From DATEDA01 sp963789885 (GTDB lineage Bacteria; Pseudomonadota; Gammaproteobacteria; Burkholderiales; SG8-39): a DNA stretch of 64,000 nucleotides. The stretch is from contig CAWBNB010000022.1 of the NCBI GenBank assembly GCA_963789885.1, forward strand, positions 24,322-88,321. Reading direction: 5' to 3'. The position numbers and the translations under genes are program-made. The notes beneath the pieces are model-generated. The model saw only the letters and a program-made list of their open reading frames with translations, ran no database searches and had not been told where the DNA came from. The stretch's first letter is position 1, and every line of letters begins with the position of its first letter. This document shows positions 45,973 through 54,472 of the stretch, piece after piece.

Positions 45973-46722
45973 CTACTTTCCCAGATGCTTGCCGAAGAAG
46001 GCGAGCACCTTGCTCCAGCCGTCCATGGCGGCCTCGGGCCGGTACAGCGGCCGGTGCCAGTACCAGATGCCGTGGCCGGCGCCGTCGTAGCGGTGGAACT
46101 CGTACGCCTTGCCGTGCTTCTTCAGTTCCGCCTCGTGCTGGTTCACCTGCTCGGGGCTCGGCGCGCGGTCGTCGTTGCCGAAGATGCCGATGAGCGGGCA
46201 GGCGAGATCTCTGGTCAGGTCAAACGGCGCGACCGGCGTCTTGTCGTTGAGCTCCTCCTTGCCCATCACCACGCGGCCACCCCACAGTTCCGCGCAGGCG
46301 TCGACGTCCTTCTTCTGGCACGCATAGATGAAGGCGTGCCGGCCGCCCGAGCACGAGCCGAACAGGCCGACCTTGCCGTTGTGCCCGGACTGCGCCCGCA
46401 TCCATGTCACCGCGGCCGCCGTGTCGCCGACCATCTGGGCGTCGGGAATGCCGCCCTCGGCCCGCACCTTGGCGGCGACGTCGTCTGGGTTGCCCGCGCC
46501 CGACCGCTCATAGAGGTTGGCGCAGATCGCCAGGTAGCCGTGGTGCGCGAATCGGCGCGTCGTCTCGATGTAGAACTCGCTCCAGCCCGGCAGATGGTGG
46601 ATCAGCACCACCCCGGGAAACGGGCCCGCGCCGGCCGGCCTCGCCACGTAGGCAGTGATCGGCGTTCCCTTATCGCCGGTGAGCGCGACGTTCTCGCAAG
46701 TCATGCCACGATAAAATGACAT
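45973..46722 (-). CDS. Dienelactone hydrolase family protein
   Basis: 249 residues from an ATG with GGAAGGAGG upstream; the open frame to 46887 is not used. GVVLIHHLPGWSEFY, LFGSCSGGRHAF (nucleophile position Cys in GxCxGG), GIFGNDDRAPSPEQ (Asp) and RYDGAGHGIWYW (His) give the Cys-Asp-His triad of dienelactone hydrolases. It would hydrolyse cyclic or linear esters in the cytoplasm. Confidence 0.88.
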   Translation of the reverse strand: MSFYRGMTCENVALTGDKGTPITAYVARPAGAGPFPGVVLIHHLPGWSEFYIETTRRFAHHGYLAICANLYERSGAGNPDDVAAKVRAEGGIPDAQMVGDTAAAVTWMRAQSGHNGKVGLFGSCSGGRHAFIYACQKKDVDACAELWGGRVVMGKEELNDKTPVAPFDLTRDLACPLIGIFGNDDRAPSPEQVNQHEAELKKHGKAYEFHRYDGAGHGIWYWHRPLYRPEAAMDGWSKVLAFFGKHLGK

Positions 46723-46856
46723 TTGGTCCTCCTTCCTGAGCGTTGGCCCGGAGCATTTTCCGGGAAAGCTTGTCCTCGATCTGACCGCGGATGGGCACCG
46801 GTTTTCCGCAGGGAATGCGACCAAGCATGCCTCATAGCGTAACCGCATGTGATCGC

Positions 46857-47190
46857 TTTTCGATCGGCTGCCGGGTGATCGAGGCACTGTCCCGAACTAA
46901 TTGTCGGAAAGGTGTAACTAACTGATCGAAAGGGTGGTGAAACCGGGAAGTATTCCGGACAGTTCCGCCCTAAGTCACTGATACGACTTCCCTTCAACTC
47001 TCCATGGGTGCAGGGGGGGCGAGTGTTCGAATCGCTTCGCCCCGATCAAAATCAATCACTTGCGCGCGGGCGGAAAAGCAACTGTCCCGAATTCGCCCGA
47101 ATCACTGAGTTCCCGATTTTGTAGCTCGTTGTTTTCTCCCTGATTTCTTGAAGTAGAGCACCTGCAAAGTTGGCAGGGGGCTACTCGAAG
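46857..47190 (+). repeat. R6: right-end module, diverged tRNA-Pro 3' core, beta flank
   Basis: Module 46857-47003, almost the same as R2 from CCCGAACTAATTGTC to the core. The core 47004-47048 is the most degenerate (ATGGGTG, GGGGGGCGAG, ATCGCTT, CCGATCA). Beta flank 47049 to about 47190 includes GCGCGGGCGGAAAAG and CACCTGCAAAG. Confidence 0.78.
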
Positions 47191-47226
47191 ATCGGGTCAT
47201 TCCGGGCACCACCGCATCGCGGTATC

Positions 47227-47250
47227 ATGTACTTACAGACGTAAGTACAT
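47227..47250. promoter_or_regulatory. Perfect 10-bp palindrome, putative antitoxin operator
   Basis: ATGTACTTAC and GTAAGTACAT flank a 4-base centre AGAC, 11 bp before the antitoxin ATG. Antitoxins of this class usually bind such palindromes to repress their own operon. Confidence 0.65.
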
Positions 47251-47261
47251 CGAGGTTCGGG

Positions 47262-47591
47262 ATGGCAACACCGCCACAGCGCTACACAGGCAAGGTTACA
47301 CAGGTCGGCAACTCCAAGGGCATCCGACTCGATGCCGCCTTCTTCAAGGCGCACCCCGAGTTCGGTGGCGAAGTCCAGGCGACCGTCCTCTCGGAGGGTC
47401 AAGTCCTGCTATCGGCCAAGGCCAAGCGCCGGACGCGCGGCAAGAGGGCCGAAGCGCCCGACCCGGTCGTGGCGTCGTTCCTCGGCTTTCTCGAACGGCA
47501 GATGCGTGTACACCCGGAGCGCATTCGACCGCTCGATGACAAGTTGCTCGGCGAGATCGGCAAGCTCGTCCAGGGCGTCGACGTCGAGTGA
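47262..47591 (+). CDS. prlF: Antitoxin, AbrB/PrlF-like
   Basis: 109 residues with a SpoVT/AbrB-type N-terminus (GKVTQVGNSKGIRLDAAFF) and an extended C-terminus (VASFLGFLERQMRVHPERI, LLGEIGKLVQGVDVE) typical of PrlF/SohA partners of YhaV. The last codons overlap the toxin start (GTGA), and a perfect palindrome lies in front. It should neutralise the downstream RNase and repress the operon. Confidence 0.75.
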   Translation: MATPPQRYTGKVTQVGNSKGIRLDAAFFKAHPEFGGEVQATVLSEGQVLLSAKAKRRTRGKRAEAPDPVVASFLGFLERQMRVHPERIRPLDDKLLGEIGKLVQGVDVE

Positions 47592-48049
47592 AGCTCTACA
47601 ACGGCTGGCGGCTCTATGCGTTCGAGCCGTTCCCCGAGCGGCTCGCCGCGCTCAAGGCGGAGGTCGAGCGGCTGAGAGCGAAGGACCCCGACGGCTACCG
47701 AAGCCACCCGACCACCATCCTGCTTGCCGGGGTCTACAAGGCGGTCACGCAAACTTTTCCCGCAGACCCCGACCACCCTCAGTTTCGGGTGGGGCATACG
47801 CTGGGGCCGCAATACGCGCACTGGCGGCGCATCAAGCGCGGCCTTCCTTCGCGTTGTCGGCTCTTCTATCGTTTCAGCAGCAGTCCGGTGAAGGTGATCG
47901 TCTACGCCTGGCTCAACGACGAGGCCACATTGCGCAAGGCAGGGGCGAAGACCGACGTGTATGCGATGTTCCAGCGCATGCTCGCCCGGGGCGAAGTGCC
48001 GTCCGATATCGATGCGCTAACCAAGGGTGGTTCGGCGATCGAGGAGTGA
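47588..48049 (+). CDS. yhaV: YhaV-family type II toxin (RNase)
   Basis: 153 residues: NGWRLYAFEPFPERL, the YhaV core HTLGPQYAHWRRIKRG, CRLFYRFSSSPVKVIVYAWL, NDEATLRKAGAKTDVYAMF. This is a ribonuclease toxin of the RelE-like superfamily. The GTG start overlaps the antitoxin stop, ensuring coupled synthesis. The pair would stabilise cassette 6. Confidence 0.85.
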   Translation: MKLYNGWRLYAFEPFPERLAALKAEVERLRAKDPDGYRSHPTTILLAGVYKAVTQTFPADPDHPQFRVGHTLGPQYAHWRRIKRGLPSRCRLFYRFSSSPVKVIVYAWLNDEATLRKAGAKTDVYAMFQRMLARGEVPSDIDALTKGGSAIEE

Positions 48050-48279
48050 CGGCGCGCTAATGGCGCGCCGCAGCGTCGAGACCGGCGCGGTTGATCGCGG
48101 AGAACTGTTGCGTGACGTCCATCATGGCGCTGCGCCACGCCTCACCGGCGGACCCAGAAGGAGAGTGACTCGCACCACTGGCGGCGCTGGGCTACCAGCG
48201 CCGACACCTTCTCTTGGGCTCTGGTCGAGTGCGCGGCGCGGCGCTTCTAATGCTCCGGATGCTGCTTCAGCGACGAACG

Positions 48280-48285
48280 TATAAT
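48280..48285 (+). promoter_or_regulatory. TATAAT -10 box
   Basis: A consensus TATAAT 27 bp before the dioxygenase ATG. No good -35 is seen. It is followed by GGGAGG as ribosome-binding site. Confidence 0.45.
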
Positions 48286-48311
48286 CGAAAACGTTCTCCA
48301 GGGAGGTCCGC

Positions 48312-49220
48312 ATGGTGCGCCAGGAGGTCCTCAAGCATCCCGTCCGCGTACTGACCGAGACCCAGCGCGCTCGATTTTTCGCCGACGGGTTCCTCGTCCT
48401 TCCCGATTACGTGCCGGCGCCGTGGCTCCGGCGTCTGAAGGGCGCTCTCGATGAGCTGATGGAACGGAGCCGCAAGATCGCGCGCGCGGACGACATTTGG
48501 GTCCTCGAGGAAGGTCATTCTGCGACGACGCCACGGCTGCATCGCGTCACGAGCCCGCAGGATCAGCACGCGGTGTTCTGGGAATTCTTTTGCGACCCCG
48601 TGATGACGGATCTCGCGGCCGACGTAGTCGGACCCGACGTCAAGTTCCATCACGCCAAGCTCAACGTGAAGTCGGAGCGCGGCACGCGCGGCTTCAAGTG
48701 GCACCAGGACATTCCGGCCTGGCCGCACACCGACTACAGCCCGGTCTCGATCGGCGTCTACATCGAAGGTTGCACGGCGGAGCAGGGCCCCCTGAGCTTC
48801 GCGCGCGGCAGCCATGAAGGGCCGCTCTTCAGCCAATACGACCGGGACGGCAATTTCGTCGTGCGCATCCGAGACGAGGACCTGACCTGGCTGAAGGCCG
48901 ATCTGATCGAGCACGCGGTCGGCGGCCCGGGCACCACGGTCCTCCTCCACTGCTGCACCGTGCACGGCTCGCTCGAGAATCGATCGGACCGGGCGCGGCC
49001 GCTGCTGCTCCCGGTCTACAGCTCGGCCGACAGCTTCGCCTATACGCCGAGCCCCATCGTCAGCCCGCATATGGGCGACATCGTGCGCGGGCGCCCGGCG
49101 CGGCGCGCGAGCTTCGACCCGCGGCCCTGCGAGCTGCCGCCCGACTTCCGCGCCGGCTACAACCCACCGTGGCTCGCGCAGCGGGAGGAGGAGCACCGCA
49201 GGCGGGTCCCCGCGACGTAG
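48312..49220 (+). CDS. Phytanoyl-CoA dioxygenase family protein
   Basis: 302 residues. The Fe(II)/2-oxoglutarate facial triad is visible as KWHQDIPAWPHTD (His131, Asp133) and LHCCTVHGSLENRSD (distal His and following Arg for 2-oxoglutarate). EQGPLSFARGSHEGPLF is the family's conserved loop. It would hydroxylate a small substrate in the cytoplasm. GGGAGG lies 6 bp before the ATG. Confidence 0.88.
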   Translation: MVRQEVLKHPVRVLTETQRARFFADGFLVLPDYVPAPWLRRLKGALDELMERSRKIARADDIWVLEEGHSATTPRLHRVTSPQDQHAVFWEFFCDPVMTDLAADVVGPDVKFHHAKLNVKSERGTRGFKWHQDIPAWPHTDYSPVSIGVYIEGCTAEQGPLSFARGSHEGPLFSQYDRDGNFVVRIRDEDLTWLKADLIEHAVGGPGTTVLLHCCTVHGSLENRSDRARPLLLPVYSSADSFAYTPSPIVSPHMGDIVRGRPARRASFDPRPCELPPDFRAGYNPPWLAQREEEHRRRVPAT

Positions 49221-49346
49221 CTCGCATGATGAAGACGCTAAAGATTTCCTATTGTTGGTGGTGTCCCATATCAGTTGCCGGAAGCGCGCGACTACTTGGC
49301 AGAACAGCAGGCGAAAGCCGGAAGTATTCGGGACAGAATTGACATA

Positions 49347-50437
49347 AATAATGCCGCATGACTCGGGTATGATCTCGGCTTATCCCTTGTGGGAGGCGAC
49401 GATGCGCAAGCTCGAGATCGGGAATGCCGAGGTAATGCAGGTTGCGATTCGCCAGGAGATCGCCCGCTCGGAGGAATCGCGCTACGACCACCGACTGCAC
49501 GGGCTGCTGCTGGTGGCCAAGGGCGAGAGCGCCCGAGCGGTAGCCGAGCTCTTCGACGAGGACGCACGCACCGTGCAGCGCTGGGTGCAGCGCTTTGAGG
49601 CGCACGGGTTTGAGGGCTTGCGCGAGGGCGAGCGGCCGGGGCGGCCACGCACGCTCGAGCCGCGCCAATGGCAGCGCGTGGCCGGGGAGCTTCGCCGCTC
49701 GCCGCGCGAGTTCGGGCACGCGAACAATCTCTGGGACGGCAAGCTCTTGGCCGAGCACCTGAAGAAGCGCCACGGGGTGAGCCTCGGGGTGCGCCAGTGC
49801 CAGCGGCTGTTCAGGAAACTCGGCTTTCGGCTGCGCAAGCCCCGTCCCCAAGTGGCCCAGGCTGATCCGCTGAGAGTCTCGGCGGTAAAAAAAACTGCGC
49901 CGCCTCGCAAGACGCCGCGACGTTGAGCTGTGGAACCTGGACGAATGCCATTTCCAGCAGCACGGCACCCGCTCCCGGATGTGGGTGCCCCCCGAGATCC
50001 GCGACCCGGTACTGCTGCACGCCCCCACGCGCAAGTCGATGGCCTGCTTCGGGGCGGTCAGCTTATTGAGCGGCAAGTTCGTGCGCATGCAGGCGCCAAA
50101 GTTCAATACCGCAAGCTTCGAGGCTTTCCTGAAGAGACTCCTGCGTCATCGCATTCGCGACCGGCGAATGATCGTGGTCCTGGACAACGCCACCTATCAC
50201 CATGCGGCCGCCCTGCGGCCGCTGTTGCACAAGTACCGGCGCCTACTGGAGCTGCTGTTCTTGCCCCCGTACAGCCCACAGCTCGCCCCGATCGAGCGGG
50301 TCTGGAAGCTCGCTCGTCGCTTAGCCACGCACAACCGGTACTTCCCCACCCTCGACGAGTTGATCGCCGCGGTCGAGGTCTGCTTCGATCGATGGCGCAA
50401 GCCCAACCCAGTGCTGCGCAGACTATGCGGCATTATT
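49347..50437 (+). mobile_element. IS630-family insertion sequence
   Basis: 1,091 bp with terminal inverted repeats AATAATGCCGCAT (49347) and ATGCGGCATTATT (50437), flanked by the TA dinucleotide (49345-49346 and 50438-50439) that IS630/Tc1 elements duplicate. It carries one transposase in two frames. It interrupts the end module of R7. Confidence 0.88.
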
Positions 50438-50440
50438 TAA
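49402..50440 (+). CDS. IS630 transposase, frame change at an A8 run
   Basis: The first frame (ATG 49402 to a TGA at 49924-49926) holds the helix-turn-helix part (AKGESARAVAELFDEDARTV, EGERPGRPRTL). The +1 frame continues from a run of eight A (49887-49894) with DVELWNLDECHFQQHG, RRMIVVLDNATYHH and LPPYSPQLAPIERVW, the DDE catalytic domain. Seven A would keep one frame, so slippage at A8 or an assembly error both explain it. The TAA stop at 50438-50440 is completed by the flanking target TA, outside the IS proper. Confidence 0.85.
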
Positions 50441-50849
50441 GACGCTGTGTTTAGTTAACGTATCGATGTGATTCGCGTTCGGCCCTGCATGGGGTGCAGG
50501 GGGTCGAGTGTTCGAATCACTTCGCCCCGACCAAAATCAAACACTTGCGTTGCGAGCGCGAAAGTCACCGTCCGAATTCGCCTGGGCTTATCTAGAATCG
50601 CGATCAGGTAGCTCGTTGATTTTTTGCGGTAGCGCATCTGCAAAGCTGGCAGTTGCGCTACGCGCGGCTCAACGTAACCGCGTCGTGTGCAGCTGGAGTG
50701 GCACGAGCTGGTCACCCAGATCGGAAACGGCGGCTTGCAGAGCCTTAGCCCCGCGGCGCCCGCCACAGCGAAGAGTCCGCGGCGCAGTCAGGATGAGATC
50801 GGTCCACATTGATCTCATTGGTTGCGGCAGCTGACTGCTTGTCGATTAG

Positions 50850-51125
50850 TCAGCGGCGCTTCTTCGCGCGACTTGTCACGCGGAGCGCGTCGATGAACGC
50901 GGCGAGCGCCGGGGATACCTGACGCCTGCCCGGGTAGTAGAGATAGAGATAGAAGCCGGGAAAGGGCGGGCACCAGTCCGCGAGGACGCGCACGAGCGCG
51001 CCCGACTTCGAGTCGTCAAGCACTCGGTCTTCCAGGACGTAGCCGAGCCCGACCCCCGCCGGCGCAGCGACCACCACCATACCTCCGACGCCGAAGATAA
51101 GGGTCCCCAGGTGGAGGTTCGACCG
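50850..51125 (-). pseudogene. LysR-family regulator, C-terminal fragment
   Basis: The last 90 residues of a LysR effector domain are seen: NLHLGTLIFGVGGMVVVAA, GVGLGYVLEDRV, ADWCPPFPGFYLYLYYPG and PALAAFIDALR. The helix-turn-helix and most of the effector domain are missing; sequence beyond 51130 is unrelated. It lies next to the R7 beta flank. Confidence 0.65.
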
Positions 51126-51339
51126 AGCGGCTTGTCTCGCGGCGCCGTCGCAGTGCTCATCATCCGCACCGCCTAGTACGGTCGGACTATCCCCCCAGAC
51201 CCGCGTGAATGCTGGATCTCCCGGCGATACACGGCGGTTACATTGCGCGCGCGCCAGTTGTCCGATCCGTCAGTCGGCGGTCAGTGCTCGGCTTCCACAC
51301 TGCGCTCCGTCAATCGGCTACAGGAGGCGGCAAAGGCAG

Positions 51340-51513
51340 ATGCAAACGCGCAATCCGCAGAACCAGATCGGCAAGTCCATCGCGGCGATCCCCGGCGCGC
51401 TGGCCCTCGGCCTGCTCGTCGTGTGGCAGGAGGTGGCGGCGACCGATCCGGTGGCCGAAGACGCGACCGCGGAGACCGAGACCTTGCCGGCCGGCGGGTT
51501 CGGAATGGATTGA
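51340..51513 (+). CDS. Hypothetical small protein
   Basis: 57 residues with one hydrophobic segment (SIAAIPGALALGLLVVWQEV) and an acidic tail. It ends 48 bp before the TauE-like gene. No family was recognised and the ribosome-binding site is weak, so it may not be real. Confidence 0.3.
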   Translation: MQTRNPQNQIGKSIAAIPGALALGLLVVWQEVAATDPVAEDATAETETLPAGGFGMD

Positions 51514-51561
51514 TCGAGTACCGCGCGTCGAGATGGCAGCGCACATCATAGGAAGTAGCAC

Positions 51562-52299
51562 GTGAGCAACGTTGTCTCGCAGTTCCAGTTGCTGATAGCG
51601 ATCGGCGTCTTCGCGGGCGCCGTCGTATCCGGTTTCACGGGATTTGCCTTCTCAGCGGTGGCCGGAGCGATATTGCTCCACGCGCTGCCGCCGAGCGAGG
51701 CAGTGCCGCTCATGATGATATGCAGCGTGCTCGTGCAGAGCGCTTGTCTGCTTTCCCTGAGGCGCCACATTGAGTGGCGCAGCAGCGTGATGCTCGTCGC
51801 GGGCGGGCTTTTCGGGCTGCCGCCCGCGCTGTATGTCCTCCTGCATGCAGACCCGACTTTGTTCCGGATCGGCTTCGGTCTCTTCCTGGCCGCCTACGCC
51901 GGCTTCATGCTCCTTCGCCCCGCGCTCCACTTTTTGAAGGATGTGGGTGGACCGGGGTACGACGCAGCAGTCGGTCTAGCGGGCGGATTGGTGGGCGGCG
52001 TAACGGCGATGCCGGGCGCGGTACCGACGATCTGGAACGACTTGCGTGGGCTCGCAAAGGAGCGTCAGAGAGGTTTGGTCCAGCCGTATATCGCCGCGAT
52101 GCAAGTCGCCGCCCTCGCGATTCTGGCGGCCCAGCACGGGCTGCCCGAGGCGTTGATTGGCAATGTCCTCTTTTCCCTGGCGCCGCTTGCCGCGGGCACC
52201 CTCGTCGGCCTGGCGCTGTTCAGGAAGACGAACGATGGTCCTTTCCGGCGCGTTCTCCTCGTCGTTCTGTTGGTTTCCGGCCTGGCCTACGTTATCTAG
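51562..52299 (+). CDS. Sulfite exporter TauE/SafE family permease
   Basis: 245 residues with about eight hydrophobic segments arranged in two similar halves. GVFAGAVVSGFTGFAFSAVAG at the start and GLAGGLVGGVTAMPGAVPTIW in the middle are the paired family motifs. These inner-membrane carriers export organosulfur or other small anions. A GTG start is used with AGGAAG upstream. The truncated Bug gene follows 20 bp later. Confidence 0.85.
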   Translation: MSNVVSQFQLLIAIGVFAGAVVSGFTGFAFSAVAGAILLHALPPSEAVPLMMICSVLVQSACLLSLRRHIEWRSSVMLVAGGLFGLPPALYVLLHADPTLFRIGFGLFLAAYAGFMLLRPALHFLKDVGGPGYDAAVGLAGGLVGGVTAMPGAVPTIWNDLRGLAKERQRGLVQPYIAAMQVAALAILAAQHGLPEALIGNVLFSLAPLAAGTLVGLALFRKTNDGPFRRVLLVVLLVSGLAYVI

Positions 52300-52319
52300 C
52301 ATCGGGAGACTTCTTGAAA

Positions 52320-52799
52320 TGGTGAAGAGCATGGCGAGCATCCTCGCTGCCATCGCTGCGACGGGTGCCGTGCAGGCATTTGCACAGGAATACCCAAGCA
52401 AGCCCGTACACGCGATCATCACGCTGACGCCCGGCAGCTCGACAGACCTCGTCGGGCGCATCGTCGCGCAAAAGCTCTCGGGGTTCTGGGGGCAGCCGGT
52501 TGTCGTCGAAAATCGGGTCGGCGCGGGTGGATCGATCGCGTCGGCGGCGGTCACCAAGTCTCCGCCCGACGGACGCACGCTTCTGATCAGCTCCAACTCG
52601 CACAGTGTGAATCCCGCGATCTACGCCAAGCTCCCGTACGACACGCTGAAGGATTTCGTCGACATCGCACCTCTCGCCATGCAACCCAACGTGCTCATCA
52701 TTGAGGCGGGAACGCCGTACAAGACGCTGATGGATCTGGTCAGGACGGCAAAGGCGAAACCCGGCGCATTGAACTGGGGCCACGCCGGCACTGGCGCGG
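52320..52799 (+). pseudogene. Bug family solute-binding protein, 3' half lost at a cassette end
   Basis: Signal peptide plus EYPSKPVHAIITLTPGSSTD, VENRVGAGGSIASAA, KLPYDTLKDFVDIAP and ALNWGHAGTGAGG mark a Bug receptor. At GGCGCGGGCGG (52795-52803) the gene passes into the beta flank without a tRNA core, so about half of the usual 320 residues is missing; the frame stops at 52831. The GCGCGGGCGG word exists both in Bug genes and in the beta flank of R6, suggesting a short-homology junction. Confidence 0.8.
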
Positions 52800-52908
52800 G
52801 CGGAAAAGTCGCTGTCCCGAATCGCGCCTGAGTGTCCCAAATCGCGATCACGTAGCTCTTTGATTCCTTGCGGTAGAGCACCTGCAAAGCTGGCAGTTGC
52901 GCGACTCA
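52797..52908 (+). repeat. Beta flank without a tRNA core
   Basis: GCGCGGGCGGAAAAG, CTGTCCCGAAT, AATCGCGATCACGTAGCTC and CACCTGCAAAGCTGGCAG match the R6 and R7 flanks. The core and end module normally found to the left are absent. Confidence 0.75.
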
Positions 52909-52975
52909 AGTCCGAGCAGTGCTCGCCGGGCGCGATTCGCATAAGCCTGGCAGGACGCACCGGTGGGCGGTGTGC

Positions 52976-52981
52976 TAGACT
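52976..52981 (+). promoter_or_regulatory. TAGACT motif, putative -10 box
   Basis: TAGACT in TGCTAGACTGCG, 33 bp before the antitoxin ATG, like the copies at 2054, 5750 and 7012. GGTGATAACTCACC (52988-53001), a short palindrome, follows and could be the operator. Confidence 0.4.
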
Positions 52982-53013
52982 GCGTTGGTGATAACTCACC
53001 AAGGCATCGACGT

Positions 53014-53250
53014 ATGGCCCGCCTGACCATCACGCTCACCGCAGAACGGCATCGAGCCCTGCGCGAGGCGGCTGTCCAGCGTGGGAAGACGATCGGGCAG
53101 CTGATCGAGGAAAGCCTCGACTTCTACGGCATCAAGAGCGCACGGAGTGCCGAGGCGCTCGTTGCAAGGGCGCGCGCGCGGTCCGGCCTTACCGAGAAGC
53201 AGGCGCTCCGCCTCGCAGTGGCCGAAACGCGCGCCGCCCGGCGCCGGTGA
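53014..53250 (+). CDS. Ribbon-helix-helix antitoxin
   Basis: 78 residues: RLTITLTAERHRALREAA, RGKTIGQLIEESLDFYGI, and a basic C-terminus ending in RAARRR. This is the RHH fold of antitoxins paired with PIN toxins. The TGA overlaps the toxin GTG (GTGA). A palindrome upstream may be its operator. Confidence 0.75.
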   Translation: MARLTITLTAERHRALREAAVQRGKTIGQLIEESLDFYGIKSARSAEALVARARARSGLTEKQALRLAVAETRAARRR

Positions 53251-53687
53251 AACCACCGACCGCCGTCGTCGACACCAACGTCGTTGTCGCGGGCCTGCTC
53301 ACCGCCGAGGCGGACTCGCCGACGGCGCGGATCCTCGACGGTATGCGCCGGGGCGCGTTCCCGTTCCTCCTCTCGACAGCCTTGCTCGCCGAGTACCGCG
53401 AGGTCCTGCTGCGGCCGAAGATCCGGAAGGTCCACGGCCTGAGCGAACGCGAGATCGATCTCCTGCTCACCGAGCTCGCTACGCACGCCATCGTGCGCGA
53501 GCCCGAGGCGGCTGCCGGCGCGCCGGACCCTAGGGACAACCACCTGTGGACGCTCGTCCTCGGCGTGCCCGGCAGCGCCCTAGTCACGGGCGATCTTGCC
53601 CTCGCACGCACGCCCCCGCCGGGATCGAGGGTCCTCTCTGCAAGGGAGTTCGTGGAGGCCTTACCGGGCGCACGACGCCACGGGTAG
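53247..53687 (+). CDS. PIN-domain toxin (COG1569-like)
   Basis: 146 residues with the PIN acidic positions in AVVDTNVVVAGLLT, LAEYREVLLRPKI and PDPRDNHLWTLVLG, then ALVTGDLAL. It should be an RNase toxin controlled by the RHH protein encoded in the overlapping upstream frame. The pair fills the small space between two beta-flank fragments. Confidence 0.85.
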   Translation: MKPPTAVVDTNVVVAGLLTAEADSPTARILDGMRRGAFPFLLSTALLAEYREVLLRPKIRKVHGLSEREIDLLLTELATHAIVREPEAAAGAPDPRDNHLWTLVLGVPGSALVTGDLALARTPPPGSRVLSAREFVEALPGARRHG

Positions 53688-53874
53688 GATTCCCGCCCCG
53701 GTCAAGACGCGGCAGGGGGTGCCGGCCGGCTTCTGCCGCTAGACGTTACCGCCGCGTCGTCCACGCCGCGACGAGATGCTACTGCGCATCCGCCTTCAGC
53801 CGGTGCGGGTTTGCCACCGCGTACGCCTTGATCCGTCCGCTCTTGATCATGCCCACCGTGCTCGCCGGCCGATC

Positions 53875-53913
53875 AATCGCGCTCACCTAGCTCGTTGATT
53901 CTTCGCAGTAGTG
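53875..53913 (+). repeat. Second beta-flank fragment without core
   Basis: AATCGCGCTCACCTAGCTCG and TTGATTCTTCGCAGTAG match the middle of the R7 beta flank. No core or module adjoins. With 52797-52908 it brackets the PIN toxin-antitoxin pair. Confidence 0.6.
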
Positions 53914-53971
53914 TCACTCGTGCCCCTCCAGCCGCGTGAGCGCGAGCGTGGTCATGAGCCTTGGCACGCCG

Positions 53972-54472
53972 TCAGTCGCTTTGCGTCCCGGGTAGCGCGA
54001 ACGCGCCGCGCTGCAGTTGCTCCTGCAAGAAACGCACGCAGACCCGCACTTTCGCGGAGCTCGAAAGGCGGACCGGCGAAACGGCCCAGACTTCCGCGGG
54101 TTGCCGATAAGAAGGCAGGACGCGGACCAACTGTCCGGACTCGAGGCTCTCTGCCACGTCCCAGACCGCTCGCAGCATGATGCCGTGCCCCTCGATTGCC
54201 CAGGTGCGGACGACGTCGCCGTGATTACTCGACATGGGGCTGCCTGCCTTCACCGTCTCGAGTCCACCGGGTCCATAAAGGCGCCATACACCAAAGCTCT
54301 GGTCCCGTTCATGGATGACCAGGCACGCGTGCTGCGCGAGGTCGCCCAGCATACGCGGCTCGCCGTGTTTCTCCAGATACGTCGGCGAGGCACACAGGAT
54401 TCGGCTGCTCGCGACGATCCGATGTGCGATGAGATTCGGCTCGGGCACATCTCCCACTCGGATGTGTCAATC
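53972..54472 (-). pseudogene. LysR-family regulator, effector-domain fragment
   Basis: About 165 codons of a LysR effector domain: RVGDVPEPNLIAHRIVASS, LCASPTYLEKHGEPRML, then WAIEGHGIMLRAVWDVAESL and LVRVLPSYRQPAEVWAV. Family conservation begins abruptly at an upstream in-frame stop near 54472, so the DNA-binding domain is lost. A GTG at 54457 could start a truncated protein. Confidence 0.7.

Larger units (their letters stand above)
49260..50661 (+). repeat. R7: right-end module split by IS630, tRNA-Pro 3' core, beta flank
   Basis: Left part of the module is 49260-49346 (ATCAGTTGCCGGAAGC..TATTCGGGACAG), then IS630, then the rest 50438-50488, core 50489-50533 and beta flank 50534 to about 50661. 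With the IS removed the layout equals R5. Thus the IS arrived after the cassette was in place. Confidence 0.83.

Noticed and set aside
50489..50533. Short open frames across the cores giving similar peptides
   Set aside because: They arise from the repeated tRNA sequence read in translation and have no ribosome-binding sites.
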